This document shows, in pieces, positions 1 to 8,554 of a stretch of 13,289 bases of DNA (position 1 is the first letter of the stretch; each line of letters begins with the position of its first letter). Origin of the DNA: JAYZVT01 sp050248375. GTDB taxonomy: Bacteria; Pseudomonadota; Alphaproteobacteria; Rhizobiales; Methyloligellaceae. A program made the translations under genes and the position numbers. The stretch lies in the NCBI GenBank assembly GCA_050248375.1, contig JBFWSL010000074.1, positions 1-13,289 on the forward strand. Reading direction: 5' to 3'. The notes beneath the pieces are model-generated. The model had not been told where the DNA came from, ran no database searches, and saw only the letters and a program-made list of their open reading frames with translations.

Positions 1-1728
<1,728 letters not shown>

Positions 1729-1957
1729 GGCCACCCTCTTGCGGGTGCTTGGCGGAGCACCGGCCTCGATGCAGATATGCCGGTCCCCCTACCGCGAATC
1801 AAGTGCGGATCAGCCCGGCTTCGACCTTTTAATACCTGAATTCAGCTCCTACCAAGCGCCGATGGCGTATGCCCGGCACACGCGGTCACTCTCTCGTGAG
1901 CGCCGGCGGGGGCGGCGGGGCCGCCTGCCCGCAAAACAGGCAGGCGGAATTTCTCAG
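1729..1957 (-). other. sucA upstream region with a perfect 9-bp hairpin
   Basis: This is non-coding sequence between the sucA start and the repeat pair. It holds a perfect 9-bp inverted repeat at 1921-1947 (CCGCCTGCC / GGCAGGCGG, 9-base loop). Neither strand has a T-run after it, so it is not a convincing intrinsic terminator; it could be an mRNA-stabilising or processing hairpin. A short palindrome CTGAATTCAG is at 1836-1845. On the minus strand an AT-richer patch (TATTAAAAGG, about 1826-1835) might be a -10 region for a sucA promoter, but no good -35 matches it. Confidence 0.5.
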
Positions 1958-2068
1958 AGCATGATCCGGAAAAGTGGGTACCGCTTTTCCGACAAGATCA
2001 TGCTCAAGCTATTGACCTGGCGCATCATCTTATCGGCCAGGCGACGCTACCTGGCCGGATGATGCGCT
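1958..2068. repeat. 111-bp double-palindrome intergenic repeat, copy 1
   Basis: First of three near-identical 111-bp units, in direct tandem with copy 2 (3 differences between them). Each unit holds two hairpins. Hairpin one pairs AGCATGATC with GATCATGCT and CGGAAAAG with CTTTTCCG, with a 4-base bulge. Hairpin two pairs GCGCATCATC with GATGATGCGC and GGCCAGG with CCTGGCC. A linker CAAGCTATTGACCTG lies between them. The size and two-palindrome plan resemble the RIME class of rhizobial intergenic elements; that family assignment is from memory, not a search. It encodes no protein. Confidence 0.9.
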
Positions 2069-2179
2069 AGCATGATCCGGAAAAGTGGATACCGCTTTTC
2101 CGACAAGATCATGCTCAAGCTATTGACCTGGCGCATCATCTTATCGGCCAGGCGATGCCACCTGGCCGGATGATGCGCT
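2069..2179. repeat. 111-bp double-palindrome intergenic repeat, copy 2
   Basis: Second tandem copy, abutting copy 1 exactly and ending inside the stop codon of sucD. The TAG of sucD (minus strand, 2180-2178) is formed by the last two bases of the unit plus one flanking base. It differs from copy 1 at three positions, all in loops: one in the GTA loop of hairpin one and two in the loop of hairpin two. Transcripts running from sucD into sucA would contain both copies, meaning four consecutive stem-loops. Confidence 0.9.
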
Positions 2180-3281
2180 AGCGCTTCCGGGGCTTGGCCG
2201 TCTTCTTCGCGGACTTCCCGGCCGTTTTCCCGGCAGGCTTCCTGGCTGCCGCCTTGCCTTTCGCGGGAGCGGCCTTCTTCTTCGCGGGCCTGGCCGCCGC
2301 CTTCTTTTTCGCGGAGGCTGCTTTCTTCTTCGCGGGCTTGGCCGCTGTCTTCTTTTTCGCGGGGGCGGCTTTCTTGCCGGCCGGCTTTGCCGTCTTCTTC
2401 GGCGCCTTGCGTGCGAGCAGCCCGGCCAGCGTGGTGCCCAGCGCCGCCGGCGAACTGGCCACCGCGATCCCCGCCGACCGCATGGCCTCCATCTTGTCCT
2501 CCGCGCCGCCCTTGCCGCCGGAGATGATGGCGCCCGCATGGCCCATGCGCCGGCCCGGAGGCGCGGTGACGCCGGCGATGAAGCCGACCACCGGCTTCTT
2601 GATCTTAGAACGCTTGAGGAAGTCGGCCGCGTCCTCTTCCGCCGAGCCGCCGATCTCGCCGATCATGATGATCGACCGGGTCTTCGGGTCGGCCAGGAAC
2701 AGCTCCAGGCAGTCGATGAAATTGGTGCCGTTCACCGGATCGCCGCCGATGCCGATGCAGGTGGACTGTCCCAGCCCCGCCGCCGTGGTCTGGGCGACGG
2801 CCTCGTAGGTCAGCGTGCCCGAGCGCGACACGATGCCGACCGAGCCCGGCTTGTGGATATGGCCGGGCATGATGCCGATCTTGCACTGGTTGGGCGTGAT
2901 GATGCCCGGGCAGTTCGGCCCGATCAGCCGGGTCTTCGAGCCCTGCAGGGCCCGCTTGACCTTGATCATGTCGAGCACGGGTATGCCCTCGGTGATGCAC
3001 ACCACCAGCGGGATTTCCGCGTCGATGGCCTCCAGGATCGCGTCGGCCGCGAAGGGCGGCGGCACGTAGATCGCCGAGGCCGTGGCGCCGGTCGCCTCCA
3101 CCGCCTGCTCCACCGTGTCGAATACCGGCAGGTTCAGGTGCCTGCTGCCGCCTTTTCCGGGCGTCACGCCGCCGACCATCTTCGTGCCGTAGGCAATGGC
3201 CTGCTCGGAATGGAAGGTGCCCTGGGCCCCGGTGAAGCCCTGGCAGATGACCTTGGTGTTCTTGTCGACGAGGACGGACAT
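2178..3281 (-). CDS. sucD: succinyl-CoA ligase alpha subunit with a lysine/alanine-rich C-terminal tail
   Basis: Alpha subunit of succinyl-CoA synthetase, 367 residues. It binds CoA and carries the phosphohistidine that passes phosphate between succinyl-CoA and NDP. Residues 1-291 match the whole normal family length: CoA-binding Rossmann region GFTGAQGTFH (15-24), GGVTPGKGG (37-45), GPNCPGIITP (121-130), and GHAGAIISGGKGG with the catalytic His248. Residues 292-367 are an extra, strongly basic Lys/Ala/Pro tail like a histone H1 or AlgP tail, ending KPRKR. Its function is unknown. The start is the ATG at 3281, which overlaps the sucC stop by one base (TAATG); AAGGAGG lies 7 bases upstream. 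The same frame stays open to 4502 across sucC, but only because of base composition. The TAG stop lies in repeat copy 2. The core assignment is secure; the tail is odd. Confidence 0.96.
   Translation of the reverse strand: MSVLVDKNTKVICQGFTGAQGTFHSEQAIAYGTKMVGGVTPGKGGSRHLNLPVFDTVEQAVEATGATASAIYVPPPFAADAILEAIDAEIPLVVCITEGIPVLDMIKVKRALQGSKTRLIGPNCPGIITPNQCKIGIMPGHIHKPGSVGIVSRSGTLTYEAVAQTTAAGLGQSTCIGIGGDPVNGTNFIDCLELFLADPKTRSIIMIGEIGGSAEEDAADFLKRSKIKKPVVGFIAGVTAPPGRRMGHAGAIISGGKGGAEDKMEAMRSAGIAVASSPAALGTTLAGLLARKAPKKTAKPAGKKAAPAKKKTAAKPAKKKAASAKKKAAARPAKKKAAPAKGKAAARKPAGKTAGKSAKKTAKPRKR
2232..2378 (-). repeat. in-frame tandem repeat of 48-51 bp inside the SucD tail
   Basis: Three consecutive near-repeats encode residues 302-317, 318-333 and 334-350 of SucD: GKKAAPAKKKTAAKPA, KKKAASAKKKAAARPA and KKKAAPAKGKAAARKPA. 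At DNA level they lie at 2331-2378, 2283-2330 and 2232-2282; the last is one codon longer. Each unit holds two Lys-triplet-like blocks about 7 residues apart. This looks like expansion by slippage or unequal exchange that kept the reading frame. Confidence 0.8.
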
Positions 3282-4450
3282 TACGCTGCCTCCTTCACCT
3301 GGGCCACGATCTTCCTGGCCGCGTCGTCGAGGTTGTCGGCGGCGATGATCGCCAGCCCCGACTCGTTCAGGATCTTCTTGCCCAGCTCCACGTTGGTGCC
3401 TTCCAGCCGGACCACCAGCGGCACGTCGATGGCCATCTCCTTGGCCGCCGCCACGATGCCTTCCGCGATGATGTCGCAGCGCATGATGCCGCCGAAGATG
3501 TTGACCAGGATGCCCTTCACGTTCGGGTCCGACAGGATGATCTTGAAGGCGTTCATCACCTGCTCCTTGTTGGCGCCGCCGCCCACGTCGAGGAAGTTGG
3601 CGGGCGAGGAGCCGTAGAGCTTGATGATGTCCATGGTGGCCATGGCCAGCCCCGCGCCGTTGACCATGCAGCCGATGGCGCCGTCGAGCTTGATGTAGTT
3701 GAGGTTGAACCTCGACGCCTCCACCTCGGCCGGGTCCTCCTCTGAGAGGTCGCGCAGCTCCAGGATGTCCTTGTGGCGGTAGAGCGCGTTGCCGTCGAAA
3801 TTCATCTTGGCGTCGAGGCACAGCAGGTCGCCGCCGTCCGTCACCACCAGCGGGTTGATCTCCAGCAGGCTGGCGTCCTTCTCCACGAACATGCGGTAGA
3901 GGTTGCCGATCAGCTTCACGCACTGCTTGACCTGGTCCCCTTCCAGCTTCAGCGCGAAGGCGATCTTGCGCCCGTGGAACGCCTGGTAGCCGCAGGCCGG
4001 GTCGATGGTGAAGGTGAGGATCTTCTCCGGCGTCTTGGCCGCCACCTCCTCGATGTCCATGCCGCCCTCGGTGGAGCAGATGAAGGCGATACGCGAGGTC
4101 TCCCGGTCCACCAGCGCGGAGAGATACAGCTCCCGCCTGATGCCGGAGCCCTCCTCCACATAGACGCGGCCCACCTTCTTGCCCTCCGGCCCGGTCTGGT
4201 GGGTGATCAGCGTCATGCCGAGCATCTGGTCGGCGAGGGCGCGGACCTCGTCCAGCGAACGGGCGAGCTTGACGCCGCCGCCCTTGCCGCGGCCGCCCGC
4301 GTGAATCTGGGCCTTCACCACCCAGAGGCTGGAATCGATGTTCCGCGCCGCCTCGACCGCCTCGTCGGCCGTGAAGGCGATGCCGCCCCTGGCCACGGGA
4401 ACGCCGTATTGGCGCAGCACCTGCTTTGCCTGGTATTCGTGGATGTTCAT
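3281..4450 (-). CDS. sucC: succinyl-CoA ligase (ADP/GDP-forming) beta subunit
   Basis: Nucleotide-binding ATP-grasp subunit of succinyl-CoA synthetase, partner of SucD, cytoplasmic, TCA cycle. At 389 residues it equals the normal family length (E. coli SucC is 388). Signatures are the N-terminal MNIHEYQAKQVLRQYGVPV, KAQIHAGGRGKGGGVK of the ATP-grasp nucleotide site, the segment LLEINPLVV, GAGLAMATMDIIKLYG, and the C-terminal ligase domain with NFLDVGGGA and GILVNIFGGIMRCD. The start at 4450 has GGAG 5 bases upstream. Its TAA stop shares a base with the sucD ATG, so the two subunits are probably translationally coupled. It is separated from mdh by about 150 bases that include a terminator. Confidence 0.98.
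   Translation of the reverse strand: MNIHEYQAKQVLRQYGVPVARGGIAFTADEAVEAARNIDSSLWVVKAQIHAGGRGKGGGVKLARSLDEVRALADQMLGMTLITHQTGPEGKKVGRVYVEEGSGIRRELYLSALVDRETSRIAFICSTEGGMDIEEVAAKTPEKILTFTIDPACGYQAFHGRKIAFALKLEGDQVKQCVKLIGNLYRMFVEKDASLLEINPLVVTDGGDLLCLDAKMNFDGNALYRHKDILELRDLSEEDPAEVEASRFNLNYIKLDGAIGCMVNGAGLAMATMDIIKLYGSSPANFLDVGGGANKEQVMNAFKIILSDPNVKGILVNIFGGIMRCDIIAEGIVAAAKEMAIDVPLVVRLEGTNVELGKKILNESGLAIIAADNLDDAARKIVAQVKEAA
3289..3295 (-). promoter_or_regulatory. strong ribosome binding site for sucD inside sucC
   Basis: On the minus strand AAGGAGG lies 7 bases before the sucD ATG, within the last codons of sucC. With the TAATG overlap it fixes the SucD start and argues against reading the long open frame upstream. 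Confidence 0.85.
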
Positions 4451-4529
4451 GGCACTCCGGCCCGGCCGGACACCGGGCTCCCTCGAGAATTTCCCCCGTC
4501 ACGCCGCTGCTGAACGGCGCCTTGCCTAG

Positions 4530-4563
4530 AAAAAGGCGGCCGGACCCATGTCCGGCAACCGCC
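4530..4563 (-). terminator. intrinsic terminator downstream of mdh
   Basis: On the minus strand, 35 bases after the mdh stop, GGCG then GCCGGAC pair with GTCCGGC then CGCC around a 4-base loop, with a 3-base bulge, followed directly by TTTTT. This is a textbook Rho-independent form. It should end mdh transcripts at least in part, so sucC, about 80 bases further on, may need its own promoter or depend on read-through. I see no convincing promoter hexamers in 4451-4529. Confidence 0.8.
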
Positions 4564-4597
4564 GTGGCATACCATATACCAGCGGCGGGCGCGCGCC

Positions 4598-5560
4598 TTA
4601 TTTAAGGCCGGGGGCGATTTTCTGGCAGGCCTCCACGAGGCCCTTCACCGCATCGACCGACTTCATGAAGCCTTCGCGCTCGGTCGAACTCAGGTCGATC
4701 TCCACCACCCGTTCGACGCCCTTGGCGCCGATGACCACGGGCACGCCCACATACAGCCCCTTCACCCCGTACTCGCCGTTGAGCCAGGCGGCGCAGGGCA
4801 GCACCCGCTTCTTGTCCTTCAGGTAGGACTCCGCCATGGAAATGGCCGAGGCGGCGGGCGCGTAATAGGCCGAGCCCGTCTTCAGCAGGCCGACGATCTC
4901 CGCGCCGCCGTCGCGGGTGCGCTGCACGATCTCGTCGAGACGCTTCTGGGTGATCCACTTCATCTTGATCAGGTCGGGCAGCGGGATGCCGGCCACCGTC
5001 GAGTAGCGGGGCATCGGCACCATGGTGTCGCCATGGCCGCCGAGCACGAAGGCGGTGACGTCCTCCACCGAAACGTCGAACTCGCGCGCCAGGAAATAGC
5101 GGAAGCGCGCGGAGTCGAGCACGCCCGCCATGCCGATCACCATGTTGGTCGGCAGGCCGCAGGACTTCTGCAGCGCCCACACCATGGCGTCGAGCGGGTT
5201 GGTGACGCAGATGACGAAGGCCTTGGGCGCGTATTTCTTGATGCCCGCGCCCACCTGCTCCATCACCTTCAGGTTGATGCCGAGCAGGTCGTCGCGGCTC
5301 ATGCCGGGCTTGCGCGGCACGCCGGCGGTGACGATCACCACGTCGGCGCCCTTGATGTCGGCATATTCGTTGGTGCCCTTGAGCAGGGCGTCGAAGCCCT
5401 CCACCGGCGAGGACTGGGCGAGGTCGAGCGTCTTGCCCTGCGGCAGGCCCTCCGCGATGTCGAACAGGACCACGTCGCCGAGGTCCTTGAGGCCGGCCAG
5501 ATGTGCCAGCGTGCCGCCGATCATGCCACCGCCGATCAGCGCAATCTTGTTGCGCGCCAT
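4598..5560 (-). CDS. mdh: malate dehydrogenase (LDH-like type)
   Basis: NAD-dependent malate dehydrogenase, reversibly oxidising malate to oxaloacetate in the cytoplasm. It has 320 residues, the usual length for alphaproteobacterial LDH-like MDH. The Rossmann loop is GGGMIGG (10-16), with Asp34 at the end of beta-2 favouring NAD. Substrate arginines sit in VPRKPGMSRDD (Arg83, Arg89) and at Arg152, the catalytic pair is Asp149 and His176 (GGHGDTM), and VTNPLD is at 119-124. The chosen ATG at 5560 (MARNKIALIGGG) has GGGAG 7 bases upstream. The frame is open further upstream to 5875 but that part is not MDH-like and overlaps the divergent gene. It is followed by an intrinsic terminator. Identification is secure. 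Confidence 0.98.
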   Translation of the reverse strand: MARNKIALIGGGMIGGTLAHLAGLKDLGDVVLFDIAEGLPQGKTLDLAQSSPVEGFDALLKGTNEYADIKGADVVIVTAGVPRKPGMSRDDLLGINLKVMEQVGAGIKKYAPKAFVICVTNPLDAMVWALQKSCGLPTNMVIGMAGVLDSARFRYFLAREFDVSVEDVTAFVLGGHGDTMVPMPRYSTVAGIPLPDLIKMKWITQKRLDEIVQRTRDGGAEIVGLLKTGSAYYAPAASAISMAESYLKDKKRVLPCAAWLNGEYGVKGLYVGVPVVIGAKGVERVVEIDLSSTEREGFMKSVDAVKGLVEACQKIAPGLK

Positions 5561-5582
5561 GTCGCTGCTCCCTCGAGAGGAA

Positions 5583-5651
5583 GGCCCGTCGCGGGCCAGT
5601 TGGTCTGCGTCCAGATGCGGTCTGGTTAGCCCGAAACATTGTGTGGTGCAA
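5583..5651 (-). promoter_or_regulatory. possible mdh promoter and leader hairpin
   Basis: In the 205-base divergent region between mdh and the phosphate transporter, the minus strand has TTGCAC (5651-5646), a 17-base spacer and TAACCA (5628-5623). This gives a plausible sigma-70 promoter with a weak -10. The predicted leader contains a perfect 6-bp hairpin GGCCCG-TCG-CGGGCC (5583-5597) just before the ribosome site. This is a pattern match only. Confidence 0.35.
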
Positions 5652-5765
5652 GCGGGCCCGAAGCCGCTTCCGCCACGGGATTGGGGGCAAATGCCTTCCC
5701 CCGGCTGGTTATCCGGCCCGCATGGGTTTAAGTGCATCGGACGCGAACAACCTGGCGGAGCCACC

Positions 5766-7298
5766 GTGGCGAGAGCATCGACCCGCACCACCCCGACACG
5801 CACGCTGCGCAAGACCTCCCTCGACAAGGACCTGCGCAAGATCGCCAGCGTCGAGGAAGCCTCGCGCGCGCTCACCCGCAGGCTGGCCGCGCCGGGCTTC
5901 GTCCTCGTCTTCCTGGCGCTGGCCGGCGCCGTCGCCAGCGCCTATGTGGGCCAGCAGCCCAACGCCGTGCTCATCGTCACCGCCGCCGTGCTCGGCGGCT
6001 ACATGGCGCTCAGCATCGGCGCCAACGACGTCGCCAACAACGTCGCCCCCGCCGTCGGCTCCCGCGCCATGTCGCTGGGCATGGCGCTGGTCATCGCCGC
6101 CGTCTTCGAGAGCGCCGGCGCCCTCGTCGCCGGCGGCGACGTGGTCAACACCATCTCCAAGGGCATCATCGATCCCGCCGCGGTCGCCGACGCCCACGTC
6201 TTCGTCTGGGCCATGATGGCGGCCCTGCTTTCCTCCGCCATGTGGGTGCACCTGGCCACCTGGCTCGGCGCCCCGGTCTCCACCACCCATGCGGTGGTCG
6301 GCGGCGTGGCCGGAGCCGGCATCGCCGCCGCGGGACTGTCCGCCGTGGACTGGGGCACCATGGGCGCCATCGCCGCGAGCTGGGTGATCTCTCCCGTGCT
6401 CGGCGGCATCGTGGCCGCCCTGTTCCTCGCCTTCATCAAGACCTTCGTCATCTACACCGACGACAAGATCGCCGCCGCCCGGCGCTGGGTGCCCGTGCTG
6501 CTGTCGCTGATGGCCTCGTGCTTCGCCTGCTACCTGGTCATGAAGGGCCTGGGCCGTGTGTGGCGGCCGGGCGCGCCATCGCTGCTGCTGATCGGCGGCG
6601 GCGTATTCGCCGCCTCCTGGGCGCTGCTGCATCCCTGGGTGCGGCGGCAGTCGCACGGCATGCCCAACCGCAACCAGTCGCTGCGCAGGCTCTTCCACCT
6701 GCCGCTGATCTGTTCCGCCGCGCTGCTCTCCTTCGCCCACGGTGCCAACGACGTCGCCAACGCGATCGGCCCGCTCGCCGCAATCCTCCACGTGGCGGAG
6801 TCGGGCGCGGTCGCCGCGAAAGTGGGCATTCCCTTGTGGATCATGCTCATCGGCGCCGCCGGCATCAGCCTGGGCCTGTTGCTCTACGGCCCAAAGCTCA
6901 TCCGCATGGTCGGCGAGCAGATCACCAAGATGAACCCCATGCGCGCGTATTGCGTGGCGCTTTCGGCGGCGATCACCGTGATCGTGGCCTCCGCGCTGGG
7001 GCTGCCCGTGAGCTCGACCCACATTGCCGTGGGAGCGGTGTTCGGCGTCGGCTTCTTCCGCGAGTGGTACACCACCCACTCCGCCCGCCGCCGCCGCTAT
7101 GTGGCGGCCAAGGCGAGGACCGGCACTGTCAGCATGGAGGACGTGGAGGAAACGACCCCCGACCCCGACGAGCTCATCCACCGCAAGCTGGTGCGGCGTT
7201 CGCACTTCGCCGTGGTCATCGCCGCCTGGCTCGTCACCGTGCCCGTGTCGGCGATGCTTTCCGCGACCCTCTTCTTCGTGCTCTCCGCCCTGCGCTGA
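5766..7298 (+). CDS. pit: inorganic phosphate transporter, Pit family
   Basis: Integral inner-membrane phosphate permease of the Pit/PHO-4 family, low-affinity and ion-coupled. It has 510 residues, within the family range. The inverted-repeat hallmark is present twice: GANDVANNVAP at 85-95 and GANDVANAIGP at 326-336, each followed by a P-V-S-(T/S)-T-H segment (GAPVSTTHAVVGG from 169, GLPVSSTHIAVGA from 412). About ten hydrophobic segments start at residue 44. The start is taken as GTG 5766, with GGAG 5 bases upstream. The first about 40 residues are a basic cytoplasmic extension seen in the longer alphaproteobacterial members. The frame runs far upstream across mdh, but without family similarity. 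No PhoU-like (DUF47) partner is adjacent. It is divergent from mdh and convergent with zapE. Confidence 0.93.
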   Translation: MARASTRTTPTRTLRKTSLDKDLRKIASVEEASRALTRRLAAPGFVLVFLALAGAVASAYVGQQPNAVLIVTAAVLGGYMALSIGANDVANNVAPAVGSRAMSLGMALVIAAVFESAGALVAGGDVVNTISKGIIDPAAVADAHVFVWAMMAALLSSAMWVHLATWLGAPVSTTHAVVGGVAGAGIAAAGLSAVDWGTMGAIAASWVISPVLGGIVAALFLAFIKTFVIYTDDKIAAARRWVPVLLSLMASCFACYLVMKGLGRVWRPGAPSLLLIGGGVFAASWALLHPWVRRQSHGMPNRNQSLRRLFHLPLICSAALLSFAHGANDVANAIGPLAAILHVAESGAVAAKVGIPLWIMLIGAAGISLGLLLYGPKLIRMVGEQITKMNPMRAYCVALSAAITVIVASALGLPVSSTHIAVGAVFGVGFFREWYTTHSARRRRYVAAKARTGTVSMEDVEETTPDPDELIHRKLVRRSHFAVVIAAWLVTVPVSAMLSATLFFVLSALR

Positions 7299-7303
7299 AC
7301 CAG

Positions 7304-7414
7304 AGCATGATCCGGAAAAGTGGATACCACTTTTCCGATAAGATCATGCTCAAGCTATTGATCTGGCGCATCATCTTGCCGGCCAGGCGATTCCACCTGG
7401 CCGGATGATGCGCT
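7304..7414. repeat. 111-bp double-palindrome intergenic repeat, copy 3
   Basis: Same unit as at 1958-2179, differing from copy 2 at six positions, in the same orientation. It fills the gap between the convergent ends of pit (stop at 7296-7298) and zapE (stop at 7415-7413). In hairpin one a change turns a T-G wobble in the other copies into T-A, giving a perfect 11-bp stem CGGAAAAGTGG / CCACTTTTCCG with loop ATA. The zapE TAG is formed at the unit's right end, exactly as for sucD. The hairpins have no T-run but could still act as a two-way transcript-end structure. Confidence 0.9.
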
Positions 7415-8516
7415 AGGGTCCGCGGCCCTCGCCGGCCAGATAGGCGTCCGACCGCATCTCGATCAGCCGCGAGGCCGTGCGCTCGAACAGCGACGCGCCC
7501 TCGATCCTGTACAGGTCGTCGGGCTCCGCCTCTGCCGAAGCCAGCAGCCGCACGCCGTTGTCATACAGCACGTCGATCAGGTTGATGAAGCGCCGGGCCT
7601 GGTTGCGGTGCACGGTTCTGAACACCGGAATGCCCTCCAGCAGCACCGTATGGAACTGGTGCGCGATGGCCAGGTAGTCGCTCGCCCCGAGCGGCTTGCC
7701 GCACAGGTCGTGGAAGCCGAAGCGGGCCACGCCCATCGCCGCCTCCGGAACGGTGACCTTGCGGCCCTTCACCTCCAGCGTCACCGGCTCCCCCCTGCCC
7801 TTGCCGGTCAGCCGCTTCCAGGCCGCGCGCATCTTCTTCCTCGCCGCCGCGTTGGCGGGCGTGAAATACAGTTCCGACCCCTGCAGCTTCTCCAGCCGGT
7901 AGTCCGTCGCCGCCTCCAGTTGCAGCACCTCCATGCGCTGCTTCACCACCTCGATGAAGGGCAGGAACAGCGCCCGGTTGAGCCCGTCCCTGTAGAGGTC
8001 GTCGGGCGCGGAGTTCGATGTCGCCACCACCACCACGCCGCCGGTGGCGAACATCGCCTCGAACAGCCGCCCCAGGATCATGGCGTCGGCGATGTCGGTC
8101 ACGTGCAGTTCGTCGAAGCACAGCAGGCTCGCCTCGCTGGCGATGGCCTGCGCCACCCTCGGGATGGGATCGCCCTCATGGGTCTTGCGGAAGCGCGCGA
8201 TCAGCTCGTGCGCCTCGCCCATGAATTCGTGGAAATGCAGCCGGCGTTTCGGCCTGTAGGAGGTGCTCTCGAAGAACAGGTCCATGAGCATGGTCTTGCC
8301 GCGCCCCACGCCCCCGAACATGTAGAGCCCCTGCGGCGCCCCGTTTCCCTTCCTGCCGAAGAAGGAGAGGAAGTCGCGTTTCGCCGGCGGCTTGAAGCCG
8401 GCCAGCCGGTTGGCGAGAAGCTGCAGTTTTTCCGCCGCCAGCGCCTGGGCCGGGTCGGCCTGTATCTCCCCGGCGTCCACCATCGCCCGGTAGCGCTTCA
8501 GCGGGCCGTCATCCAT
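7413..8516 (-). CDS. zapE: cell division protein ZapE / AFG1-like ATPase
   Basis: AAA-type P-loop ATPase of the AFG1/ZapE family (ZapE in E. coli is a Z-ring-associated ATPase; the eukaryotic homologue AFG1/LACE1 is mitochondrial). It has 367 residues, normal for the family. Walker A is GGVGRGKT (68-75), Walker B LLCFDE (131-136) followed by the family-specific LHVTDIADAMILGRLF, sensor-1 ATSN (165-168), and the RRFINLIDVLYDNGVRL segment near the C-terminus. The start at 8516 has GAGGGAG about 8 bases upstream. The TAG stop is provided by repeat copy 3. In many Rhizobiales this gene is next to mdh; here pit and the repeat lie between them. The upstream gene ends 38 bases away on the same strand, so they may be co-transcribed. 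Confidence 0.95.
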   Translation of the reverse strand: MDDGPLKRYRAMVDAGEIQADPAQALAAEKLQLLANRLAGFKPPAKRDFLSFFGRKGNGAPQGLYMFGGVGRGKTMLMDLFFESTSYRPKRRLHFHEFMGEAHELIARFRKTHEGDPIPRVAQAIASEASLLCFDELHVTDIADAMILGRLFEAMFATGGVVVVATSNSAPDDLYRDGLNRALFLPFIEVVKQRMEVLQLEAATDYRLEKLQGSELYFTPANAAARKKMRAAWKRLTGKGRGEPVTLEVKGRKVTVPEAAMGVARFGFHDLCGKPLGASDYLAIAHQFHTVLLEGIPVFRTVHRNQARRFINLIDVLYDNGVRLLASAEAEPDDLYRIEGASLFERTASRLIEMRSDAYLAGEGRGP

Positions 8517-8554
8517 GCGTCCGCTCCCTCAGCCCCTTGCCCGGACACATGCGC

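Noticed and set aside
1921..1947. Intrinsic terminator for sucD
   Set aside because: The stem is perfect but neither strand has a T-run after it.
1958..2179. CRISPR array
   Set aside because: The two units abut with no spacers and are internally palindromic, and only a third dispersed copy exists.
2538..3617. 359-codon plus-strand open frame
   Set aside because: Antisense to sucD and sucC; low-complexity shadow with no ribosome site or family motif.
3282..4502. Upstream extension of the SucD frame giving a 774-residue protein
   Set aside because: That part overlaps sucC in another frame, has shadow composition, and sucD has a strong AAGGAGG site with an ATG at 3281.
5130..5765. N-terminal extension of the phosphate transporter
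   Set aside because: It runs antisense through mdh and lacks Pit similarity; GTG 5766 with GGAG is the better start.
5561..5875. N-terminal extension of mdh
   Set aside because: Not MDH-like. MARNKIALIGGG at 5560 is the normal start with a good ribosome site, and the extension would overlap the pit coding region.
5709..7205. 498-codon minus-strand open frame
   Set aside because: Antisense to pit; Gly/His/Asp-rich shadow of alternating GC-rich codons.
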